A stretch of DNA of 64,000 nt from positions 34,515-98,514 of the forward strand of contig JBJXHM010000017.1 of the NCBI GenBank assembly GCA_046233115.1. The letters run 5' to 3'. Numbering within the stretch: the first letter of the stretch is position 1; the number at the start of each line of letters is the position of its first letter. Positions 51,229 through 60,058 of this stretch are shown in pieces. The stretch is from JACOMY01 sp046233115. Lineage in GTDB: Bacteria; Pseudomonadota; Alphaproteobacteria; Kiloniellales; JACOMY01. The translations under genes and the position numbers were made by a program. The notes below the pieces were generated by a model that was given only the letters and a program-made list of their open reading frames with translations, did no database searches and was not told the DNA's origin.

Positions 51229-52311
51229 CTACTCACGCACTCCGTAGGCCGTCCTGGCCAGGCTCTCGGTCTTCAACAGCTTCAGATCCGCCGTCACCAT
51301 CTCTGCGACAAGATCGGGGAAGCTGGTGGAATGGGACCAGCCCAACTTCTGCTTAGCCTTGGAGGGATCGCCGATCAGCAGGTCCACCTCGGTGGGGCGG
51401 AAGTAGGCCGGATCGATGGCGACCAGGCGGTCGCCGGACTTGGCGTCGCGGCCCACCTCGTCGACGCCCTCGCCTTCCCAGACGATCTCGCGGTCGACCG
51501 CGGCAAAGGCGCGTTCAACGAACTCCCGCACCGAATGGGTCTCGCCGGTCGCCAGCACGTAGTCGTCCGGCTCTTCCTGCTGCAGGATCCGCCACATGCC
51601 CTCGACATAGTCGCGCGCATGGCCCCAGTCGCGCTTGGCGTCCATGTTGCCGAGATAGAGCGTCGACTGCAGGCCGTACTGGATCGCCGCCACCGCGCGG
51701 GTGATTTTGCGGGTGACGAAGGTCTCGCCACGGATCGGGCTCTCATGGTTGAAGAGGATGCCGTTGGACCCGTGGATGCCATAGGCCTCGCGATAGTTCA
51801 CCGTGATCCAGTAGGCATAGAGCTTGGCGGCAGCATAGGGAGAGCGCGGGTAGAAGGGCGTGCTCTCGCGCTGCGGCACCTCCTGCACCAGACCGTAGAG
51901 CTCCGAGGTGGAGGCCTGATAGAAGCGGCAGGTCTTCTCCAGACCCAGGATACGGATGGCCTCAAGGATGCGCAGTGCCCCCAGACCGTCGGCGTTGGCC
52001 GTGTACTCCGGCGACTCGAAGCTGACCTTCACATGGCTCTGCGCCGCCAGGTTGTAGATCTCCGTCGGCCGGATCTGCCCGATGAGGCGGATCAGGCCGA
52101 CGCTGTCGGTCATATCGCCGTAGTGCAGGTGAAACGGCGTCTCGCCTTCGTGGCTGTCCTTGTAGAGGTGGTCGATGCGCTGGGTATTGAAAGAGGAGGA
52201 GCGGCGCTTGATGCCGTGCACCTGATAGCCCTTGTTCAGCAAGAGCTCTGCCAGATACGCACCGTCTTGCCCTGTCACGCCAGTAACCAGCGCGATCTTG
52301 GAATCTGCCAC
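51229..52311 (-). CDS. gmd: GDP-mannose 4,6-dehydratase
   Basis: A 360-aa enzyme making GDP-4-keto-6-deoxymannose. NADP-binding GVTGQDGAYLAELL lies near the N-terminus, then HLHYGDMTDSVGLIRLI, LAAQSHVKVSFESPEYTA, FYQASTSELYG and the YxxxK motif YAAAKLYAYWI. It is the first gene of gmd-fcl-manC-(mepA), supplying fucose for surface polysaccharide. Confidence 0.96.
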   Translation of the reverse strand: MADSKIALVTGVTGQDGAYLAELLLNKGYQVHGIKRRSSSFNTQRIDHLYKDSHEGETPFHLHYGDMTDSVGLIRLIGQIRPTEIYNLAAQSHVKVSFESPEYTANADGLGALRILEAIRILGLEKTCRFYQASTSELYGLVQEVPQRESTPFYPRSPYAAAKLYAYWITVNYREAYGIHGSNGILFNHESPIRGETFVTRKITRAVAAIQYGLQSTLYLGNMDAKRDWGHARDYVEGMWRILQQEEPDDYVLATGETHSVREFVERAFAAVDREIVWEGEGVDEVGRDAKSGDRLVAIDPAYFRPTEVDLLIGDPSKAKQKLGWSHSTSFPDLVAEMVTADLKLLKTESLARTAYGVRE

Positions 52312-52775
52312 GGAGGGAATCCCCTAGCTGTTATCTCGTCGTCGGTCGGCCCCTTGGTAGCATATTTGCCAGCAACAGGCGCTAAGGCTTTGTGTGTGGC
52401 ATAGTGCACCGGTAGAGCGAGGGGGGCAGCAGACCTTATGCCGCACTGCACAATGGAAACCCGAAATCAACAAAGCACCGTAAATTTCTGAGATTCCACG
52501 AAAGGCCCGGCAGGTCGCATGACCAGACTGCAGGACGCCCAGACCTGGAAGAACCCAGGGTAACCTCTACCAGGAGGGTCGCACGGCCCGCAGCACGATC
52601 AACACTCGCTCCCAGGCGCTGCCCCTCGTTGTCGCAGCGCTGCCGCGGCCTCCGCGCCAGCGGCAGCTCGATCTTGCGTTCGCCACCGCCAGCCGCCAAA
52701 GTGCCGCCACGGCAGGCAGCGCGGGCTGCCCCTTCTCCGCACTCCCAAACTCGTCCACCGGGGGCAGATCAGCTC
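52312..52775. promoter_or_regulatory. Divergent intergenic region between gmd and the large glycosyltransferase
   Basis: 464 bp without a convincing gene. Short open frames here lack ribosome-binding sites and look like chance. The part next to gmd should hold its promoter (a TATGCT box on the - strand near 52355 is a weak candidate). The part next to 52776 is GC-rich, and the glycosyltransferase start has only a G-rich stretch (GGGGGCAG) as possible ribosome-binding site. Nothing else recognised. Confidence 0.4.
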
Positions 52776-55700
52776 ATGTCCAAGATTGTTGTTTTTCCAG
52801 CTTTTGAGCAGCCGCAAGCCTGCGGCGATTTCCTCACAAAGCTGTGCTGGTTCCTTTCTCCCGCTGCCGAATCGATCACCTCCATCTCTCTCTTCGCCCC
52901 CTTCGACGAGCTGCCGAAGACCGTATCGGGATCCATGGATCCGGAGATCCTCACCTCGGAATCCGCTCAGGCCTTGCTCGCCAAGGCCAAGCTGGAGCCG
53001 CCGCCCAGCGAGCGGACCGGGTGGCGCGAGAGCATAGAGACTGCGGACATCGTCCTGGTCTGGCGCAAGTCGAAGAGCGATGCGCTGCCGCAGAGCACCG
53101 GCCGGGCCAAGGTGCTGATGATGGACGAGTCCGAAAGCGGCGCCCGCCTGACCGCACTGGTGAGGACCATCGACAGCGGCCGTCAGACCGCGCTGCAGCG
53201 CTCGCGCGACGCCTATGCCGCATTCAAGGCATCGCTGAACAAGAAGATCGGCTACCTGGCCGGCAACGGGCCTTCGCTGAAGGAATGTCTGCGCCTGCCG
53301 CACGATGACGGTCACGTCATCGTCTGCAACGACCTGATTTTCGACAAGGAGATGATGGACGCACTGAAGCCGGTCGCGGTCGCGGTCGCCGATTCGGGCT
53401 TCTATGCCGTGCCGACCCGCTTCGGCGGAACCTTCCGCGCCGCTCTTCGCGAGCGGATGGAGACCCATGGCCTGTGGCTCGTGGTCTCGATGAAGGACTA
53501 TCCGCTCTATATCGGCGCCCTGCCGTCGGCACTTCATGACCGGGTGATCGCCTTGCCGATACACAACCCGGGCAAGCTCAACCTGGACCTGGATCAGCAG
53601 TTCGCCGTCGCCTCCTTCAGCCACGTCCTGCCACGGCTGGCACTGCCTTTGGCGGCCAGCGTGTTCGACACGATCAGGATCTGCGGTCTGGACGGTGTCG
53701 AGATGGCGCTCGCCAATGATCGCTGGAGCGGTCCGACCGCCACGGCCCTCTGCGATCACTGGACCAAGGCCGACCGCAACGCAAATGTGGCGAACGAGAC
53801 CGGGCTGGGGCCGACCTACATCGAGTTCACCAAGCAGATCGAGCAGTTCGCCAGGGCGATCGAGCGCAGCGGCAAGACGTTGGAGGGCTACACCTCCTCC
53901 TACATCCCGGCCCTGCGTCGGCGCGGCGCGGCCGAACCGCTGCGGCCCCCGGTTTCGATCCGAGAAGGGACAGAGACGACGGTGCTGTCCCTCACCCCCG
54001 ACATGCGCGACCGGGTCGGGCACTTCTGGAATTACGAGCACCGGCTTACGCCGAAGGTGGAGGCCGGCGGCCTGCGCTACTGGATCGCCGCCAACGTCGA
54101 GTGGACGGGCCAGAACGACGGCGAAGAGACGAGCCAGCAGTATCTCGACTGTTCGCTCTACACCTACAGCTACAGCCTCGGCAACAAGCCGAACGAGAGT
54201 CCGGACAAACTGCAGGCCGTGGCCCGCGACATCGCCGCCGAGTTCTCGGACACGATCGACCGGGCGTTGGCCAACTGCAGCGGGCGCCTGCATGTCTATA
54301 TCTACGTCGGCAGTCTGGACCATGCGGCGATCCTCTATGAGATCGCGCTGCTGCGGCCGCGGGTGAGCCTCCATATCAACCTCTTCTGGTTCCGCTCGGC
54401 AGATGCCTGGATGCCCTGGTTTCTGGACCGCTGGATGTGGCTCCTGAAGGCGGCCGAAGAGGACCCGCGGCTGACCATCACCTGCATGACCGCGCACCAG
54501 CGCCGTCAGATCCTGGCCCGGTCCAACATCGCGCTGCCGGTGGCGGCCCACCCCTCGCCGCTGATCGACGACGAGCGCACCTCGGCGCTGCTGGCGGAAG
54601 AAGTCCCGGAGCGCAACCGAATCAGGATCTTCTTCCCCTCCGCCAACCGACCGGAGAAGGGCGTCGGCCTGCTCTACGAGGTCGGAAAGAAGGTGGTCGA
54701 GGAGATCGGCGAGCAGAAGCCGGAACTGATCTTCCGCACGTCGCCCTACGATCGCCGCGTTACGCCGGAGGAGGATCCGCTCTTCCCCTACGTGACAGTG
54801 CTGGACGGCCATATCGACGAGGCCACCTTCATCGAGGTCCTGCGCAGTTGCCATGTCGTCGTGCTGCCCTACCTACCGCCCGACTTTGCTGACCGAACCT
54901 CAGGCCTGGTGATCGATTCGCTCTACGCCGGCGCCCCGACGATCACCGTGCGCGGCACCTATCTCGCCGAGATCGCTCAGAAATACGGCTGCGGACTGGT
55001 AGTAGACCGCGGCTCGGCAGAGGAGATGGCCGAGGCGGTGATCGAACTGGTGGACCGCTACCGCGACCGCCCCTGGGATTTCCGCGAGGCAGCGAAGCTC
55101 TACTACCGCGCTAACTCCTGGCAGCGCCTGGCCAACGAGCTGATCAAAGCCTCGGCCGCCGCCGACGCGGCCTACGTCGAGTTGCCCCTGCCGGAGAGCA
55201 AGGAGCCTGCCGTCAGCCTGCTCGGCCCGCTGCCGCGCGACGAGTCTCGCGTCGCCCGCCCGCTGGCCGCGCTGAAGATCTGCCTGACCGGTAAAGGCCT
55301 TTTGCCGGCGGGCAGTGAGCTGCTGGATCGTCGTTCTGACCTGCCGCTGCAGATCCTCAGCAGCGAAGGCAAGGGCCTGACGATCGCCAAGAACGAACGC
55401 GCGGCGCTGCATGCGCGTATGCGCCTGCAGAAGCATCATCCGGAACTGGCCTCGCGCATGCTGGTGGAAGCACTGGCACCGAGTGCCGCGGAGAAGGCCA
55501 GCGAGGCCCTGCTGGCGAAGGCCACCTCTTATTGCGAGGCGGCCAATATCAAGACGACCGGCATCCTGGTCGCCGCCACGCCCGCCTACAGCCAGGCGGC
55601 GACTGAGTTGGTCTGTCGTCTGAAACCGAAAGGCGCGGTTATCGCTTTCGACGACGCGGCGGGATCCAACCATAGGGAAGCCGCAAAGCGCCTGGCCGCA

Positions 55701-56759
55701 GCCGGCTACCTGGTCCTGGTCGCCGAAGACCATCCCCACCTCGGCAATGAGACCGAGGCCTTCTTCCTCCGGCTCGCCAGCTATCCCTTCGTCTCCGACC
55801 TACCTTGGGCCAGGGGCAACCTGGTGGCGCTGCCGGGGGACACGAGCCTGGTCGCAGCGAAGGACGCCTTCCTGAAGACCGGGAGCAACCTCTTCCACAA
55901 GATGCGGCTAGACCCGCAGGACGTGGGCGCTGAGTTCCTGGCCTACGCCAAGCCGCTCGCCGACGAAGACTTGGTGGCTGCCGCGCGCGTGCCCAACGAC
56001 GACTGGCAACTGTCCGGCATGGAGTTTAACAAGACCACCGAGGACGGCTACGCCTGCATCACCGAAACCGAGACGCTTCGCTTTCACCGGACCTTCCTGA
56101 AGGGTGAGGCCAAGGAGGGCAAACCGCTCACCTTCTCGATCGAACTGGCCAGGTACGGTCGCCGCTTCATCTGCCTGGTGCTTACCGACGCGCGCAACAC
56201 CGTGCGGCTCGACGCGGTCTTCGACCTGGAGAGCGGAACCCTGCTGAAGCAGAACCAGGCATTGGAGAACGTCAACAGCTTTGCGGTCTGTGTGCCGACC
56301 GGAAAGACCGCTACGGGTGAACCGACCTACCGGGCCTGGATCAGCGTGGAGCGCTATCCGAAGAGCGAGGTGATACTTGCCCAGGTCGGCATGCTCGACA
56401 AGTGGTCGAGCTCTCGCCAGATCCCCGGCGAGAGCGACAAGGGCTTGTTGGTCCGCAACTTCCTGATCGAGACCAGCCCATCGCCCAGCCTCTTCCCGGA
56501 GGAGCGTGAAGAGGACACCCAAGAGGCCGCTCAAGAGGGCGCCAAAGCGGCCGTTACGGAGACCGCTAAAGAGGGCATCGAAGAGACCGCTGAAGCGGCC
56601 GATACAGAGACCGCCAAAGAGGGCGTCAAAGAGACCGCCAAAGCGGCCGTCAAAGCGGCCGCCAAAGCGGCCGTCAAAGAGGGCGTCAAAGAGACCGCCA
56701 AAGCGGCCGCTATAGAGGGCGCTGAAGAGACTGCTGAAGAGGGAAGCGACAAGTCCTGA
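52776..56759 (+). CDS. Large multidomain glycosyltransferase with DUF115-like domain and helical repeat tail
   Basis: A 1327-aa protein from ATG 52776. Around residues 150-400 a DUF115/MptE-like region has the motif GYLAGNGPSLKECL. From about 610 to 780 is a GT-B (GT4-like) nucleotide-sugar domain: IFFPSANRPEKGVGLLYEVG, HVVVLPYLPPDFADRTSGLV and DSLYAGAPTITVRGT. The next 450 residues are unrecognised (FVSDLPWARGNLVALPGD; EFNKTTEDGYACITETETLR). The last ~80 residues are Ala/Lys/Glu-rich amphipathic repeats (KEGVKETAKAA). Next to the GDP-fucose operon, it probably glycosylates a surface polymer or protein. The frame is open upstream to 52629 but that part looks non-coding. Confidence 0.8.
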   Translation: MSKIVVFPAFEQPQACGDFLTKLCWFLSPAAESITSISLFAPFDELPKTVSGSMDPEILTSESAQALLAKAKLEPPPSERTGWRESIETADIVLVWRKSKSDALPQSTGRAKVLMMDESESGARLTALVRTIDSGRQTALQRSRDAYAAFKASLNKKIGYLAGNGPSLKECLRLPHDDGHVIVCNDLIFDKEMMDALKPVAVAVADSGFYAVPTRFGGTFRAALRERMETHGLWLVVSMKDYPLYIGALPSALHDRVIALPIHNPGKLNLDLDQQFAVASFSHVLPRLALPLAASVFDTIRICGLDGVEMALANDRWSGPTATALCDHWTKADRNANVANETGLGPTYIEFTKQIEQFARAIERSGKTLEGYTSSYIPALRRRGAAEPLRPPVSIREGTETTVLSLTPDMRDRVGHFWNYEHRLTPKVEAGGLRYWIAANVEWTGQNDGEETSQQYLDCSLYTYSYSLGNKPNESPDKLQAVARDIAAEFSDTIDRALANCSGRLHVYIYVGSLDHAAILYEIALLRPRVSLHINLFWFRSADAWMPWFLDRWMWLLKAAEEDPRLTITCMTAHQRRQILARSNIALPVAAHPSPLIDDERTSALLAEEVPERNRIRIFFPSANRPEKGVGLLYEVGKKVVEEIGEQKPELIFRTSPYDRRVTPEEDPLFPYVTVLDGHIDEATFIEVLRSCHVVVLPYLPPDFADRTSGLVIDSLYAGAPTITVRGTYLAEIAQKYGCGLVVDRGSAEEMAEAVIELVDRYRDRPWDFREAAKLYYRANSWQRLANELIKASAAADAAYVELPLPESKEPAVSLLGPLPRDESRVARPLAALKICLTGKGLLPAGSELLDRRSDLPLQILSSEGKGLTIAKNERAALHARMRLQKHHPELASRMLVEALAPSAAEKASEALLAKATSYCEAANIKTTGILVAATPAYSQAATELVCRLKPKGAVIAFDDAAGSNHREAAKRLAAAGYLVLVAEDHPHLGNETEAFFLRLASYPFVSDLPWARGNLVALPGDTSLVAAKDAFLKTGSNLFHKMRLDPQDVGAEFLAYAKPLADEDLVAAARVPNDDWQLSGMEFNKTTEDGYACITETETLRFHRTFLKGEAKEGKPLTFSIELARYGRRFICLVLTDARNTVRLDAVFDLESGTLLKQNQALENVNSFAVCVPTGKTATGEPTYRAWISVERYPKSEVILAQVGMLDKWSSSRQIPGESDKGLLVRNFLIETSPSPSLFPEEREEDTQEAAQEGAKAAVTETAKEGIEETAEAADTETAKEGVKETAKAAVKAAAKAAVKEGVKETAKAAAIEGAEETAEEGSDKS
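56615..56709. repeat. 60-bp direct repeat encoding the glycosyltransferase tail
   Basis: The 35-bp sequence beginning CAAAGAGGGCGTCAAAGAGA at 56615-56649 recurs exactly at 56675-56709 (60-bp period, 20 codons). It lies within a wider array of 12-bp AAAGCGGCCGTC-type units coding for the KEGVKETAKAAVKAAAKAAV tail. Expansion or contraction would keep the reading frame. Confidence 0.85.
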
Positions 56760-56770
56760 CCCGCATCGGA

Positions 56771-57451
56771 TCAGCCGGGAAACGGCACCAGTCGCTGGCC
56801 CAGGTCGCGCAGGCGCCGGGGTGAGAGATTCTGGCATTCGACCCGCCAGGCATGGGTCTCGTCGGGATCGTGACTGCCGATCGGACCGGGCACGTGGTCG
56901 ATGCGGGTGAGCGAGCAGTTGTCGACCACCAGCCGCAGCGCATGCTCCGGTTCGAGACCGAGAGCCAATGCCAGTGCGGCACGGATGGTTCCGCCATGCG
57001 TCACCGCCACGATGTCGCGACCGGCATGCTGGTCCGAGAGCTGGTAGACCTTGTCGCGCACCCGCGCCATCACCTGAACGAAGGATTCCCCGCCCGGCGG
57101 TGCCGCCTCGGCCGGCGCCAGCCAGAAGCGGTGCCAGTGTCCCAGGTCGCCGTTGCGCACCTCGTCGTAGCTGCGGCCCTGCCAATCACCGAAGCTCTGC
57201 TCCATCAGTTCGGGATAAGCGGCGGGCTCGGGCAGGGGCCCTGGCATCCGCCGGCGGATCGCATCGGCCGTCTGGATCGTGCGCAGCAGGGTCGAGGTCA
57301 CCCAGACCGCATCCTGCGGCATCAGGCCGGCCAGAGCCTCGAAAGTCGGCGGGTCGTCGACCTCGCAAGGATGGTCGCACTGTCCGTAGAGACGACCCTG
57401 GTTGGCGGTCACGGGCGCGTGGCGAATCCACCACCAGCGAGTCTCGGTCAT
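56771..57451 (-). CDS. Histidine phosphatase family protein (CobC-like alpha-ribazole phosphatase)
   Basis: A 226-aa phosphatase with the catalytic RHA motif (WWIRHAPVTANQGRLYG, His11) and the second His in VAVTHGGTIRAALALAL; the acid residue is probably in MEQSFGDWQG. Adjacent to cobS and cobT, it most likely removes the phosphate from alpha-ribazole phosphate or adenosylcobalamin phosphate in lower-ligand assembly. It ends 12 bp from the convergent glycosyltransferase. Confidence 0.85.
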   Translation of the reverse strand: MTETRWWWIRHAPVTANQGRLYGQCDHPCEVDDPPTFEALAGLMPQDAVWVTSTLLRTIQTADAIRRRMPGPLPEPAAYPELMEQSFGDWQGRSYDEVRNGDLGHWHRFWLAPAEAAPPGGESFVQVMARVRDKVYQLSDQHAGRDIVAVTHGGTIRAALALALGLEPEHALRLVVDNCSLTRIDHVPGPIGSHDPDETHAWRVECQNLSPRRLRDLGQRLVPFPG

Positions 57452-57469
57452 CGGCTTTCCTCTCCGGGT

Positions 57470-58279
57470 TCAGGCATAGAGGGCAACGGCGGCCAGCAGC
57501 AGCAGGACCTCTGAAGACTGCTCCAGCCCGCCGAGCACGTCGCCGGTATAGCCGCCGATCTTCCGCCTGGCCAATGCCCGGATCGCAAGGAAGGCGGCCG
57601 CCAGCAGCAAGGCCGCCAGCACCGGAAAGTCGAGGCCGCCGCCGAGCAGCAGCCCGACCACGACCAGCAGCAGCAGGCCCAGCCCCGCCGCCAACAGGGC
57701 GGCCCCGCCCCGCGGCCTGCCGGCGGAGGCAGACTGCCCCTCGCGGCGCGCCAGCGGCGTCAGCGCCATGAACAGCGGCAACGGCGCGCGCGCCCCTGCC
57801 TGCGCCGCCAGCACAGCCAACGCAAAGGTCAGCGCACCAGTCTCGGCCAGGGCAGCCAGGGCCGCCGCTCGCAGCAGCAGGCTCAGCCCCAGCGCCAGCG
57901 CACCATAGCTGCCGAGTCGGCTGTCGCGCATGATCTCCAGCCGCCGGTCCCGGGTCCAACCGCCGCCAAAGCCGTCCGCCATGTCGGCCAGGCCGTCCTC
58001 GTGCAGCGCGCCGGTCACGGAGGCGGAAGCGGCCAGCGCTACTCCTGCCGCAATCCAGCCGGTCAGGCCGCACCAGAGGGCAACCAAGCCACCAGCGGCA
58101 CTGACCAGCCCGACCAGCAAGCCCACCAGTGGAAAACACCAGGCGGCGCGCGCGAGCGCTCCCTGGCCTTCCCCCTGGCCTTCCCCCCGGCCCTCCCCTC
58201 GGCCGAGGCCGACCGGCAGGCGGGTCAGGAAGACCACCGCAAGACGCAGGTCCGAAACGATCGAGATTGCAGTCGCCAG
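57470..58279 (-). CDS. cobS: Adenosylcobinamide-GDP ribazoletransferase (cobalamin synthase)
   Basis: A polytopic membrane enzyme joining adenosylcobinamide-GDP to alpha-ribazole. Motifs include SDLRLAVVFLTRLPVG, TGALHEDGLADMADGFGGG, MRDSRLGSYGALALG and KIGGYTGDVLGGLEQSSEV. I see no ATG, GTG or TTG near the expected N-terminus; the nearest in-frame ATG is at 58486, adding about 70 residues and running into cobT. The strong site AGGGAGGA (58287-58294 on the - strand) is 7 nt before CTG 58279, which I take as the start (269 aa); another CTG is at 58285. Confidence 0.85.
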   Translation of the reverse strand: MATAISIVSDLRLAVVFLTRLPVGLGRGEGRGEGQGEGQGALARAAWCFPLVGLLVGLVSAAGGLVALWCGLTGWIAAGVALAASASVTGALHEDGLADMADGFGGGWTRDRRLEIMRDSRLGSYGALALGLSLLLRAAALAALAETGALTFALAVLAAQAGARAPLPLFMALTPLARREGQSASAGRPRGGAALLAAGLGLLLLVVVGLLLGGGLDFPVLAALLLAAAFLAIRALARRKIGGYTGDVLGGLEQSSEVLLLLAAVALYA

Positions 58280-58484
58280 ACCCAGTTCCTCCCTCTTTCC
58301 TGTAACATCCTCTGCCCCGGCCGCTAGGCCACAGGCAAGGGGGATTGCGCAGGCCCGCGGTTTTACAGTAGCAGCTAGCGTGACTGGGGCGCGATCCGCC
58401 TCCCTGCGCCGCCGTAACCGGAAACGGGAACGGGCGGCGCAGCCTCCTTCCTCTCCGCTTTCCGCTTCGGAGCCCAAGCCTCCC

Positions 58485-59516
58485 ATGACCGAACCAGAGA
58501 CCCCGTCGAGCCTGGATGAAATCCGCGAGCTACTGCGCGAGCTGCCCACCGCCGATCTAGGCGCCAAGCGGGCCGTCGACGAGCGCGAGTTGGAGCTGCT
58601 GAAGCCGCGTGGCGCCCTCGGCCGGCTGGAGGAGCTGGCGGCCTGGCTCGCCACCTGGCAGGGACGCGACGACCCGCACATGGCACGGCCGCGGATCGCC
58701 GTCTTCGCCGGCAACCACGGTGTCGCCGAGCAGGGCGTCTCGGCATACCCGGCCAGCGTGACCGTGCAGATGGTGCAGGCCTTCATCGCCGGCCAGGCCG
58801 CGATCAACCAGCTCTCCGCGCTCGCCGACGCCGACCTCAGGATCTATGAGCTGGCCCTCGACCAGCCGACCGCCGACATCAGCCAGGGACCGGCGATGAC
58901 GGAGGAAGAAGCGGTCAGAGCCATCGCCTACGGCATGATGTCGGTCGAGGAAGGCTTCGACTGCATGGCGCTGGGTGAGATGGGGATCGCCAACACCACC
59001 TCGGCGGCCGCCCTCTGCGCCGGTCTCTTCGGCGGCAGCGGCAGCGACTGGGCCGGCCCCGGCACCGGGTTGCCGGAAGAGGCGGTCAGGCACAAGGCCG
59101 AGGTGATCGACCGCGCGCTGGCCGTCAACGCGGCAGCCCTGGGCGATCCGCTGCAGACCCTGGCGGCCCTGGGCGGCTTTGAGTTCTGCGCCATCCTCGG
59201 CGCGACCATCGCCTGCCGGCTGGCACGCACACCGGTGATTCTGGACGGTTTCGCCTGTACCGCCGCGGCGAGCGTATTGCACGCCCTGCAGCCGGGCCTG
59301 ATGGACCATTGTCTGGTCGCCCACGTCTCGGCCGAACCGGGCCACCGCCGCCTGCTGACCGCGATTGGCAAGGAGGGCCTGCTCGACTTGGGCCTGCGCC
59401 TGGGCGAGGCCTCCGGCGCGGCCCTGGCGCTGCCGATCCTGCAGGCCGCCTGCGCCTGTCACAACGGCATGGCGACCTTCGCCGAAGCGGGCCTCGCTGG
59501 GCCGCCCCCGGCCTAA
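58485..59516 (+). CDS. cobT: Nicotinate-nucleotide--dimethylbenzimidazole phosphoribosyltransferase
   Basis: A 343-aa enzyme making alpha-ribazole phosphate, the lower-ligand precursor of cobalamin. Motifs: LKPRGALGRLEELAAWLATWQG, VFAGNHGVAEQGVSAYP, LGEMGIANTTSAAALCAGL and HVSAEPGHRRLLTAIG followed by LRLGEASGAALALPIL. ATG 58485 is the family start; the frame is open further upstream in the cobS region but without homology. Divergent from cobS. Confidence 0.95.
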   Translation: MTEPETPSSLDEIRELLRELPTADLGAKRAVDERELELLKPRGALGRLEELAAWLATWQGRDDPHMARPRIAVFAGNHGVAEQGVSAYPASVTVQMVQAFIAGQAAINQLSALADADLRIYELALDQPTADISQGPAMTEEEAVRAIAYGMMSVEEGFDCMALGEMGIANTTSAAALCAGLFGGSGSDWAGPGTGLPEEAVRHKAEVIDRALAVNAAALGDPLQTLAALGGFEFCAILGATIACRLARTPVILDGFACTAAASVLHALQPGLMDHCLVAHVSAEPGHRRLLTAIGKEGLLDLGLRLGEASGAALALPILQAACACHNGMATFAEAGLAGPPPA

Positions 59517-60058
59517 AGCGGATCGCGCCCCGCTCTCCGTTCAAGGGCGGAGCGCATTGCGGCCGAGCGAACGCGCGGCGGCTATGGTGCAGGCCCTCTG
59601 TTTGGGCAGGCTGGTCGTGCCGGTGGCAAGCGGCATGACGGTCGCGGCCAAGCCCCTTTTGTTCCAAAAATTCGGCAAGTCCGCACGCCTGCTCAAGAAC
59701 TAAGCAAAACCTCCCTTGCCAGGTCCGTGATTCGCAGGCGACCTCCAGGCGGCTCCGGGGGCCACTTTAGCCACTCTCAAGAAGGATTTAGCGGAAACAT
59801 TTTATCATTGCAGTTGATTGTGTCGCACGACTCTGCATAGAATTCCGGCAACCAGCTCAATACGGCGGCACAAGCACAAGAGATCGCGGTGAGAGCTGGG
59901 GACGGGTCAGCCTGCAGGTAAGCGCTCTTTTGCGAAAGGGCCGGTGGGTTTGCTCCAGGGGAGGCATCCAATCCGCCGGTCCAACGGACCGCAAAGGAGT
60001 CTTGCGCGCTGCGGCTGCCCGGCTTGCACGCACCTTGGCTCAATGGAGGGTTGGCCTG
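59517..60058 (+). promoter_or_regulatory. Leader and promoter region of the Amt-type transporter
   Basis: 542 bp without a convincing gene (a 39-codon frame at 59584-59703 has no ribosome-binding site). A GC-rich imperfect hairpin lies at about 59527-59560, just after cobT. A promoter-like pair TTGATT (59814-59819) and TAGAAT (59838-59843) with an 18-bp spacer would start RNA near 59850, giving an unusually long 5' leader of about 210 nt before ATG 60059. No known riboswitch motif or sigma-54 site was recognised. Confidence 0.45.

Noticed and set aside
56506..56752. Basic KRPPKRPSKR-type and Ala/Ser-rich small frames in the glycosyltransferase tail
   Set aside because: They are other-frame readings of the 12-bp/60-bp repeats that encode the KEGVKETAKAA tail.
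58290..58484. Possible cobalamin riboswitch between cobS and cobT
   Set aside because: A CTACTGTAA stretch on the - strand recalls part of the consensus, but I could not find the B12 box (GCCAGGAGACC-like) or the other conserved core elements.
59584..59703. A 39-codon frame (MVQALCLGRLVVPVASG...) between cobT and the Amt gene
   Set aside because: No ribosome-binding site, no recognisable family and no operon context; probably chance.
59770..59845. A sigma-54 (NtrC-dependent) promoter for the Amt-type gene
   Set aside because: I looked for GG-N10-GC elements; the TTGCA near 59808 has no GG at the right spacing.
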